From positions 1 to 10,302 of the forward strand of contig JAJYJN010000035.1 of assembly GCA_021789455.1 (NCBI GenBank): 10,302 bases of DNA. The letters run 5' to 3'. This document shows positions 1-8,620 of this stretch, piece by piece. The DNA is from a bacterium. Lineage in GTDB: Bacteria; SZUA-79; Acidulodesulfobacterales; Acidulodesulfobacteraceae. The notes under the pieces are model-generated. The model saw nothing but the letters and a program-made list of their open reading frames with translations. It did no database searches and was not told the DNA's origin. The position numbers and the translations under genes are program-made. Each line of letters opens with the position of its first letter. Position 1 is the stretch's first letter.

Positions 1-1816
1 GGACTTCGGACGTTTCCGGTATTTTTATTAAATCGGACACTCCGTCTATTTCAGGCTCGTAATCGGCAACCGCAATAATTTTACCGCCTCTTGCTTTTAT
101 TTCTTCGATGTTGGATATTGTTTTAGGGGCGAGCATATTGTTGGACAAGAGGAACAAAACCGGCATGTTCTCGTCCACGAGAGCGATAGGACCGTGTTTC
201 ATTTCTCCGGCGGGATAACCTTCGGCGTGGATATACGAAATTTCTTTTAATTTTAGAGCCCCTTCAAGCGCTATAGGATACAATATGCCTCTTCCAAGAT
301 ATAAAAAATTGGAGTTTTTATAATATTTTTTTGCCGTTTCTTTAATAGCCCCATCCATAAAAAGAATCTGCTCGACTTTTTTCGGAAGCTCGACCATATC
401 GTTAAAAATTTTAAGGCCGTCGATGTTTTCGCGGGAAGGGATATACCCTTTAATTTCCCTGATACGCAGAGCCAGAAGCAGCCCGCATAAAAGCTGGGTG
501 GTAAACGCCTTGGTAGAGGCTACTCCTATTTCGGGACCAGCATGCGTGTATATTACGCCTTTATCGGACATAGCGGTTATCTGCGAACCCGGAACGTTAG
601 TGATAGAAATTATGCCGGCGCGTGCGGCTTTAGCAAGCTCGAGCGCGCTGTTCGTATCGGCGGTTTCTCCAGACTGCGAAATGCCTATGAATATATCGTT
701 CTTGGAAATAGGAAAGTTTTCGTACCTGAATTCCGAACCGTATTCGACTATAACCGGAATGCCGCAAATCGCTTCGGCCATATACTTAATAGCAAGGCCG
801 GCATAATAAGAAGAACCGCAGGCGGTTATGACTATCCTGGACGCGTCTGCCAAGTCTTTTTTAGTCAGCTTTACATCTTCGAGCATAATCTTGAAACCGG
901 AAAACGAATCCCTTATTTTATTTTTAAGCCGGCTCCCGCCTTCTCCCGCGTTTCTCCCATTCACGGATATCACTCTCGACGAAAATGCGTCCAGAAGACA
1001 CGAAGGCTGTTCGAATATCTCTTTCTGCATAAAATGGGAAAAACCGGTCTTTACCGCTTTTGACGCATCCCAGTCTATTTTAGTAACTGTTTTGGCGGTT
1101 TTCTTGCCTTTGAAATTAGTCAGTTCCAGTATTCCGTCATGAAAATAAGCTATTTCGGAATTTTTTAAATATATAACCTCGTCGGAATATTCTATAAGGG
1201 GAGAAACGTCGCTCGCAAAATAAACTTCGCCGCCTTTATGAAGCATAACTAACGGAGGCCCGTATTTCACCGCCGCAATGCTTTTTTCGGCCGCATTTAA
1301 TATCAAAACGGCAAAAGCGCCGGAAAGCTCCAGGGCGGAAAGCCTCACGGCTTCATAAAAGGTTTTGCCTTCGTTTATATTGTCCTCGATTAAATGGGCT
1401 ATGACTTCCGAATCGGTAGGAGTAATAAATTTATGTCCTTTTTTTATCAGCCTGCTTTTTAAAACGGCATAATTTTCTATTATTCCGTTATGGACTATAG
1501 CAATATTTCCCGAGCAGTCCATATGGGGGTGGGCGTTATCGTCGGTCGGTTTTCCGTGGGTAGCCCACCTGATATGCCCTATGGCGATATCCGATTTTAC
1601 GGGCTTGATACAGCTGAATTCGGTCGAAAGATTTACGAGTTTCCCCGACTTTTTGATGCATTTTATCTTCTTTCCGCTCCGGTCGTAGTAAGCTATGCCG
1701 GAAGAATCGTATCCTCTGTATTCAAGGCTTTTAAGCCCGTTTAAAACTATATCTACCGAGCTTTCCCCGTTTAAATTTTCGGAAAATCCCCTCGAATATC
1801 CCATGATTCCGCACAT
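1..1816 (-). CDS. glmS: Glutamine--fructose-6-phosphate aminotransferase GlmS (isomerizing), C-terminus cut by the window edge
   Basis: Converts fructose-6-phosphate and glutamine to glucosamine-6-phosphate, the first step towards UDP-GlcNAc, in the cytoplasm. About 605 residues are visible. The protein opens with MCGIMGYSRG, whose Cys2 becomes the N-terminal nucleophile of the class II glutaminase domain. That domain also shows LEYRGYDSSG (31-40), RWATHG (83-88) and VHNGIIEN (108-115). The isomerase half has two SIS domains with ACGSSY (Cys333), SQSGETADT, GVASTKAFTTQ, ALEGALKLKEISYIHAEG and KHGP (540-543). The frame runs off the left edge after PETSEV, so roughly the last 40 residues are missing, including the DQPRNLAKS-like tail with the substrate-binding lysine. 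MQKE to ACG is 70 residues here against about 48 in E. coli, because the inter-domain linker (about 286-308) is longer. The ATG at 1816 is fixed by the MCGI motif and has a good ribosome site. The gene lies 70 bases after glmU. Confidence 0.97.
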   Translation of the reverse strand, partial: MCGIMGYSRGFSENLNGESSVDIVLNGLKSLEYRGYDSSGIAYYDRSGKKIKCIKKSGKLVNLSTEFSCIKPVKSDIAIGHIRWATHGKPTDDNAHPHMDCSGNIAIVHNGIIENYAVLKSRLIKKGHKFITPTDSEVIAHLIEDNINEGKTFYEAVRLSALELSGAFAVLILNAAEKSIAAVKYGPPLVMLHKGGEVYFASDVSPLIEYSDEVIYLKNSEIAYFHDGILELTNFKGKKTAKTVTKIDWDASKAVKTGFSHFMQKEIFEQPSCLLDAFSSRVISVNGRNAGEGGSRLKNKIRDSFSGFKIMLEDVKLTKKDLADASRIVITACGSSYYAGLAIKYMAEAICGIPVIVEYGSEFRYENFPISKNDIFIGISQSGETADTNSALELAKAARAGIISITNVPGSQITAMSDKGVIYTHAGPEIGVASTKAFTTQLLCGLLLALRIREIKGYIPSRENIDGLKIFNDMVELPKKVEQILFMDGAIKETAKKYYKNSNFLYLGRGILYPIALEGALKLKEISYIHAEGYPAGEMKHGPIALVDENMPVLFLLSNNMLAPKTISNIEEIKARGGKIIAVADYEPEIDGVSDLIKIPETSEV

Positions 1817-1826
1817 TATCGATTAT

Positions 1827-1832
1827 CTCCTC
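1827..1832 (-). promoter_or_regulatory. Shine-Dalgarno site of glmS
   Basis: On the minus strand the sequence GAGGAG lies 10 bases before the ATG of glmS. It is the only strong Shine-Dalgarno match in front of any gene in the window, and it supports the start chosen at 1816. It sits outside the palindrome at 1845-1881, so a hairpin formed there would leave this site exposed. Confidence 0.7.
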
Positions 1833-1844
1833 TATTTTTGTTTT

Positions 1845-1881
1845 GGAAAAGGGGTCAGATTTAAAATCTGACCCCTTTTCC
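1845..1881. repeat. Perfect 37-base palindrome (18 + 1 + 18) between glmU and glmS
   Basis: The left arm GGAAAAGGGGTCAGATTT (1845-1862) and the right arm AAATCTGACCCCTTTTCC (1864-1881) are exact reverse complements around a single base at 1863. It begins 5 bases after the glmU stop codon and ends 28 bases before the glmS start codon. As RNA it would fold into a very stable hairpin. On the transcribed strand the hairpin is followed by CCAAAACAAAAAT, not a run of U, so it does not look like a standard intrinsic terminator. From memory, palindromes with a GGGGTCAG/CTGACCCC core are dispersed in many delta-proteobacterial genomes, often near REP-associated (Y1) transposases. That makes a REP- or MITE-like element likely. 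Its copy number cannot be seen from here. Confidence 0.8.
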
Positions 1882-1886
1882 CCGGC

Positions 1887-3380
1887 TTACTTTTTCTTTT
1901 TTCCGGCTTTCATTTTTTTTAACGCCCACCCTTCTATGTTTTTCTGCGGAGTTCTCGATATTGCGAGCGCGCCTTCCGGAACGTCTTTGGTTACGGTAGT
2001 CCCGGAGCCCACGTACGAATTCTTGCCGATTTTAACGGGAGCGACTAGTTGGGAATCCGAACCGATAAAACATCCGTCTTCTATTACAGTTTCATATTTC
2101 TTTTTTCCGTCATAGTTGCACGTTATAACTCCGGCTCCTATATTGACGCCGTCGCCGATGCGGGCGTCTCCTATATAGCTTAAATGGGACGCCTTAGTAT
2201 TTTTGCCGATAAAAGTTTTTTTAACCTCTACGAAATTTCCTATCCTGCCGCCTTCGGACACAAAGGTTTCCGGCCTTAACCTCGCAAAAGGCCCTATCTG
2301 AACGTCGTTCATTATAACAGAGTTTTCGATAACGCTGTAAGGCTTTATCCTGGTATTATCCATAATAGCCGAATCTTTAACGACGCAGCCGTTTTCGATA
2401 ACCGCCCCTTTCATTATCGAAGTTTTCCCCGATAAAAAAACGCCCGGATATATAACCGAATTTTCGCCTATTTCAACGTTATAGCCTATATAAACGTTGT
2501 CGTCGGTTATGAAATTAACGCCTTTTTCGATGAAATCCGCGATTAATCTTTTTTGCAATATTTTTTGGGCGTTCATTAAATCCGCTTTCGAGTTTACCCC
2601 GATAAACTCCTCCGCATTGCGGGATTTATAGCATGCGGTTTTTAGTCCCGCCTTATAAAAAATATCGACTATATCGGTAAAATAGTACTCTTTTTTTCTA
2701 TTGTTCGGCTTAATGCGGCCGATAAATTTTCTTAAAAGATTTAATTTTATTATATAGACTCCCGAATTAATTTCTTTTATCGAAGCGGTATCCGGCGGAA
2801 AATCGCATAACTCTTTTTCTTCGATAATTTTCTCCGCATACCCTTTTTTATCGGTTAAAATTCTGCCGTAAGAATAAGGGTTTTCTACTTCTACGGACAA
2901 AACCGTTAAATCGTTTTCGTTGTCTAAATGAAACTTTACGGTTTCTATAAAAGTTTCCGGTTTTATCAAGGGCATATCGCACGGCAATATTATGATATCC
3001 TCTTCTTCGGCGCCCTCCGGAAACATATCTAGCGCTTTTTTTGCGGCGTCTCCCGTGCCGAGGTATTTTTTCTGAACGGAAAAGTCTAAAGCCAGTCCTT
3101 TTCTTTTGAATCTTTTTTCCTTCAAGACGTAATTTCTGACAAGCTCTCCTTTATGCCCTATGACAGTACCGATTTTATCTAAAAAAACCCCGTATGCGCT
3201 TATATCCCGGCGGACGCTAAATTCTTTTCCGGCATCCGTTAAGGATTTAATAGTATAAAATATAAGAGGGTTTTCCAACAAGCCGGAAAGCGCCTTCGGC
3301 TCTTCGGATTTCATTCTCGTTCCAAGTCCTCCGGCAAGCAGAACCGCTCCGATATTTCTTATTTTTTTATTATATTTCAT
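1887..3380 (-). CDS. glmU: Bifunctional GlmU: GlcNAc-1-phosphate uridylyltransferase / glucosamine-1-phosphate acetyltransferase
   Basis: Acetylates glucosamine-1-phosphate and then couples it to UTP, giving UDP-GlcNAc for peptidoglycan and lipopolysaccharide. The N-terminal nucleotidyltransferase domain has LAGGLGTRM (15-23), Lys29, the LGTG motif (107-110), Asp135 in CDMP, GYGR-like YGR (171-173), INSGVYII (204-211), YYFTDIV (232-238) and the metal-ligand-like Asn263. The C-terminal half is a left-handed beta-helix of hexapeptide repeats. It contains RLRPE (367-371), GNFVEVKK, SHLSYIGD with the expected catalytic His399, NIGAGVITCNYDG (413-425) and GSDSQLVAP. At 497 residues it is about 40 longer than E. 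coli GlmU. Much of the excess is an extra stretch near 53-70, before the IGHKGE segment. The usual YGD before the first metal ligand reads PCD here. No clear Shine-Dalgarno site precedes the ATG. glmS follows directly. Confidence 0.96.
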   Translation of the reverse strand: MKYNKKIRNIGAVLLAGGLGTRMKSEEPKALSGLLENPLIFYTIKSLTDAGKEFSVRRDISAYGVFLDKIGTVIGHKGELVRNYVLKEKRFKRKGLALDFSVQKKYLGTGDAAKKALDMFPEGAEEEDIIILPCDMPLIKPETFIETVKFHLDNENDLTVLSVEVENPYSYGRILTDKKGYAEKIIEEKELCDFPPDTASIKEINSGVYIIKLNLLRKFIGRIKPNNRKKEYYFTDIVDIFYKAGLKTACYKSRNAEEFIGVNSKADLMNAQKILQKRLIADFIEKGVNFITDDNVYIGYNVEIGENSVIYPGVFLSGKTSIMKGAVIENGCVVKDSAIMDNTRIKPYSVIENSVIMNDVQIGPFARLRPETFVSEGGRIGNFVEVKKTFIGKNTKASHLSYIGDARIGDGVNIGAGVITCNYDGKKKYETVIEDGCFIGSDSQLVAPVKIGKNSYVGSGTTVTKDVPEGALAISRTPQKNIEGWALKKMKAGKKKK

Positions 3381-3390
3381 ATGAATTAGT

Positions 3391-3396
3391 ATTATA
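3391..3396 (-). promoter_or_regulatory. Possible -10 element upstream of glmU
   Basis: The minus strand reads TATAAT in the 47-base gap between the UbiB-family gene and glmU, 10 bases before the ATG. At 17 bases' spacing the -35 position holds only a weak match (TGGAGT). If used, transcription would start within a few bases of the start codon, giving an almost leaderless mRNA. That would fit the missing ribosome site. In DNA this AT-rich such hexamers arise by chance, so this is a weak call. Confidence 0.2.
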
Positions 3397-3427
3397 TAAA
3401 ATTATCCAGCCGCACTCCACTAATTAT

Positions 3428-5083
3428 TTAATCCGAGCCATTATTTCTGTGCCTGAAAACATCGAGAAGCGTCGAATAGCCGTAAGTCGTTTTTATCGGG
3501 AACGCGACGGAGAGGAATACCGTAAATGCCGATACCGCAAGGCCGGCGACGAGCATATAGAAGTTTTTATATTCTATAAATATCAGCGCCGATATTATTC
3601 CTATGAATCCGCCTATTACCGAAGCTATAAGCCTTTTTATTACGTGTATTAAAAAGTTCTCCAATCCGGATATATTAGTAGGATGGATTTTCACCCTGAA
3701 ATCCTCCGAATATGCTACGTGCATTAACCTTCTCGTATCGTTAATAAATTCCTTCAGCTGTTCAAAACCGTTTTTAATAAAATTTACGGGGGAAAAACTC
3801 TTCCCTAATTCCGTTTCTTTTATATATCTTTTTGCGACAGGAATAATGTCTTTAACGAGATTATAAGACGGATTATATGCGGTGCCTATGCCTTCCAGTA
3901 GAGCCGCCGTTTTAAATATATATACGAGGTTCTGGGGAAGCTCGAAAGGAAAGGCGTAAAAACTTTTCATAATTTCGGTGATTATCACCTGTATTTTTTT
4001 GCTTGAAATATCTTTCTGGCTTAAAACCTTATACAATTTTCCTGCCATGCTTTCCAAAAGCTGCCTGGAAACTTCTTTATTTATTATGCCGAGGGCGTAG
4101 TAAGCGTCTATTATTCCCGGGATATCCTCTTTTATGCCGGCAAGGACGGCTTTAATCAGGTTCTGTTTGGTATCTTCGGATATATGAATTACAAGCCCGA
4201 AATCAAGCATAATAATTCTGCCTTCCCCGTTAACTAAAATATTTCCGGGATGAGGGTCGGCATGAACTATTCCGGTTACTAAAGACTGATAAATGTAGAA
4301 TTCTATCAGCTTATCGATAATTTTTTTAGGTTCCAGCCCCATTTCCCTGATTTGTTTAAAATGCGTAATTTTAACTCCTTTATGGAAATCCATAACCATA
4401 ATATTTTTTGAAGTCAGTTCGGAATATGTTTTGGGGATTATAATAAAATCGAGTTCTTTAGCGATTTTTCTAAATTCTTTTATATTTTTAGTTTCGTGGA
4501 TTAAGTCCATTTCTTCGTAAATAGTAACGCTGAATTCTCTCAGGACTACGGATATGGACTGGATGGATTTATTCTGGGGAAAGAAGATTTTTAATAGATT
4601 TAAAACGCTTTTTAACGTCTTTATGTCGATGGCGACGTTTTTTTCGATATCCGGCCTGATTACTTTGACGATGACGTCTTTCTCCTTATAGACGGCTCTG
4701 TAAACCTGAGCGACGGAGGCGGCGGCCAGCGGTTCTTCGTTAAATTCTTCGAAAATATCTTTTATGCTTTTACCGGAATCTTTTTCTATGATAGGTTTAA
4801 TTCTGTAAAACGGAACGGGGGGCACTTCATCCTGCAAAGTGGAAAGAGCGTCTAAATAAGCCGTAGGGAGAAAATCCGCCCTCGTGGAAATAACCTGCGC
4901 CAGCTTTATAAAAGTAGGACCGAGCGCGGCTATTATGCGGGTGAGCCATTTTGCGGACTTAGAGTGGTATTTTTCGCTCAAAGTCCGCCTGGCTCCGAAA
5001 ATCACAAACCTTTTTTGGGTAAAAAGTATAAATAAAATAAACGGCAGTGCTTTAAAAAATATAAAAAAATTTCTTTTTATCAA
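3428..5083 (-). CDS. ABC1/UbiB/COQ8-family atypical kinase, membrane-anchored
   Basis: The family consists of atypical protein-kinase-like ATPases. E. coli UbiB and mitochondrial COQ8 support ubiquinone synthesis, and other members have lipid- or quinone-related roles that are poorly defined. Visible family motifs are LGPTFIKLAQVISTR (54-68, the KxGQ region), LQDEVPP (83-89), the Ala-rich loop PLAAASVAQVYRA (118-130), VIVKVIRP with Lys140, EMDLIHETKN (191-200), VHADPHPGN (273-281) and the metal-binding DFG (294-296). Two C-terminal hydrophobic helices (about 485-504 and 509-530) should anchor it in the inner membrane. Length 551 matches the family. The start is TTG at 5083, overlapping the TGA of the propeller gene (TTGA). 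No ATG is available before the conserved region and the frame upstream offers no start. The KxGQ glycine is replaced by Ala62. I do not assign ubiB itself, because no quinone-synthesis genes adjoin it. Confidence 0.93.
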   Translation of the reverse strand: MIKRNFFIFFKALPFILFILFTQKRFVIFGARRTLSEKYHSKSAKWLTRIIAALGPTFIKLAQVISTRADFLPTAYLDALSTLQDEVPPVPFYRIKPIIEKDSGKSIKDIFEEFNEEPLAAASVAQVYRAVYKEKDVIVKVIRPDIEKNVAIDIKTLKSVLNLLKIFFPQNKSIQSISVVLREFSVTIYEEMDLIHETKNIKEFRKIAKELDFIIIPKTYSELTSKNIMVMDFHKGVKITHFKQIREMGLEPKKIIDKLIEFYIYQSLVTGIVHADPHPGNILVNGEGRIIMLDFGLVIHISEDTKQNLIKAVLAGIKEDIPGIIDAYYALGIINKEVSRQLLESMAGKLYKVLSQKDISSKKIQVIITEIMKSFYAFPFELPQNLVYIFKTAALLEGIGTAYNPSYNLVKDIIPVAKRYIKETELGKSFSPVNFIKNGFEQLKEFINDTRRLMHVAYSEDFRVKIHPTNISGLENFLIHVIKRLIASVIGGFIGIISALIFIEYKNFYMLVAGLAVSAFTVFLSVAFPIKTTYGYSTLLDVFRHRNNGSD

Positions 5084-6534
5084 TAGTAATTGCCCGTAGA
5101 AATTATAGTTACGGTATCCGTGCCGGAATTAACGATAAAGCAGTAATGCCCGTCCGGCGAAATACTTACGGCTGATGGATAACTTCCGACTTTGACGGTT
5201 TTAACCACTTCGGCCTTGGCTATGTCGATGACGCTTAAAGTTGCGCCCTGCGTATTAATTACATAAAGATATCTTCCATCCGGAGTAACGGCGGCCGCCG
5301 TAGGACCCTTGCCCGTATAAACGGTGGCTACCTTGCCGAAAGGCTGTGCGACATAGTTTGAAGGCGGAACATACGCCGGAGAATATCCGTAAGGAGCCGT
5401 CGGCACGGCGGCGGAAGCCTGTAACGGAGAAGTGACTGCCGTTGCCGGCGTTCCGACCGTTACCGGAGAAGCCGGAGCGATTGAAGCGTACGAAGCGGTC
5501 GTCCTTTTAATCCTTATGAAAGCTGCGCTGGATGCCGAAGTTACCGTTACGAGAGCGACGCTTCCGTCGGGAGAAACGGCAACGTTTATTGGGCCTGCCG
5601 GCAAGTTTATAGTCTTTATGCGGTTAAAATGCACGGCGTTATAAATCGACAGCGCCATATTCTGGTAGTTTACCACGAAAAGCATCATCCCGTCCGGAGT
5701 TAAACCTAACGAAGACGGGTCGGACAAAGTTTTAAATTTTTTAACGAGGGCAAAATTTTTCTCGTCGTAAACGTATATTTTGTTTTCTTTGCCTGAAGAT
5801 ACGTAAATATATCGAACAGGAGACGAATCGGGAGAAAATGCGACGGAAGTAGGATTCTTACCGGTATGTATGTTTCTTATAACCGAAAGCGTAGATGCGT
5901 TAATTATAGAAACGGACGACCCTCCTGCATTCGCTACGATAATAATTTTACCGTTAGGCGAAACGGCGATGCCCTGGGGTTTCTGTCCCACCCTTATTCT
6001 TTTAATAACGGCGTTTTGCATAGTATTAATTACGTCGACCTCGTTGTTGTGAATATTCGACACAAAGGCGTATCTCGAATCCGGGGAAAAAACCACGCTC
6101 ACCGGACTTCCGCCTGTGCTTATATCAAGGGATTTGGTAAGGGTGGACATATTTAAAAGGCTGACGTTTCCCGAAGCGGTATTGCATACATAGGCAAAGG
6201 TCAGGGAAGGCGCTATAGCTACTCCGGTAGGATGCGACCCGACCTTAATGGAAGCTACCGTGCCTTTAGTAGCCATGCTTACGACCGAAACCGTATCGTT
6301 ATCGGAATTAGAAACAAGGGCGTAATTGCCGTTGGGAGAAAAAGCTACGCCGAAAGGAAAACTGCCGACGGGAATATTTCTCGTAAGCCTTGGGGTTAGC
6401 AATGCGTAAGCCGACCCTTCATATTGAGGCATAAAAGTAAATATGCCGGAAATGAACAAAAAAGAAACGATAAATAGAAAAAAAATAGGGAAAGCGCCCC
6501 TGTTAAGATTTGCGGAAAACTTCGATTTTGACAT
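5080..6534 (-). CDS. YVTN-family beta-propeller protein, probably exported or membrane-anchored
   Basis: A 484-residue protein built from repeats of about 42 residues, each of the form vGxxPxgvaxSPDGxxxyVsNxxxntVsvId, typical of YVTN/YncE-like propellers. I count seven units between about 55 and 344, then a Pro/Ala/Ser/Thr-rich stretch (about 345-401) with tyrosine-proline motifs, then two more units (about 406-484). Near the N-terminus, after basic residues, a hydrophobic segment (about 15-34) looks like a signal peptide or membrane anchor, so the propeller should face the periplasm or outside. Such proteins often act as protein-interaction scaffolds, and some are linked to redox chemistry. 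No catalytic residues are evident and I assign no specific role. The ATG at 6534 keeps the signal segment and has only a weak GGTG-type ribosome site. Its stop overlaps the start of the UbiB-family gene, implying translational coupling. Confidence 0.88.
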   Translation of the reverse strand: MSKSKFSANLNRGAFPIFFLFIVSFLFISGIFTFMPQYEGSAYALLTPRLTRNIPVGSFPFGVAFSPNGNYALVSNSDNDTVSVVSMATKGTVASIKVGSHPTGVAIAPSLTFAYVCNTASGNVSLLNMSTLTKSLDISTGGSPVSVVFSPDSRYAFVSNIHNNEVDVINTMQNAVIKRIRVGQKPQGIAVSPNGKIIIVANAGGSSVSIINASTLSVIRNIHTGKNPTSVAFSPDSSPVRYIYVSSGKENKIYVYDEKNFALVKKFKTLSDPSSLGLTPDGMMLFVVNYQNMALSIYNAVHFNRIKTINLPAGPINVAVSPDGSVALVTVTSASSAAFIRIKRTTASYASIAPASPVTVGTPATAVTSPLQASAAVPTAPYGYSPAYVPPSNYVAQPFGKVATVYTGKGPTAAAVTPDGRYLYVINTQGATLSVIDIAKAEVVKTVKVGSYPSAVSISPDGHYCFIVNSGTDTVTIISTGNYY

Positions 6535-6570
6535 GAATACACCCGTTTTATTTAAATGTTTAAATTATTT

Positions 6571-8601
<2,031 letters not shown>

Positions 8602-8620
8602 TTAAAATTAAAAAACAATA

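Noticed and set aside
542..1063. A 173-codon plus-strand open frame inside glmS, and similar plus-strand frames across the window
   Set aside because: The minus strand carries the conserved GlmS protein through this interval. The plus-strand translations have no recognisable domain or ribosome site and are shadows of the real genes.
1845..1881. Standard rho-independent terminator of glmU
   Set aside because: The hairpin is strong, but the transcribed strand continues with CCAAAACAAAAAT and has no U-run. Termination cannot be claimed from the sequence.
1817..1886. A glmS ribozyme/riboswitch in the glmS leader
   Set aside because: The whole gap is only 70 bases, 37 of them a simple palindrome. 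The glmS ribozyme needs a much longer conserved fold, and none of it is present.
3384..3425. Inverted repeat AATTAGT/ACTAATT in the gap before glmU
   Set aside because: The arms are only 7 bases, AT-rich and separated by 28 bases, so it is too weak to call an operator or hairpin.
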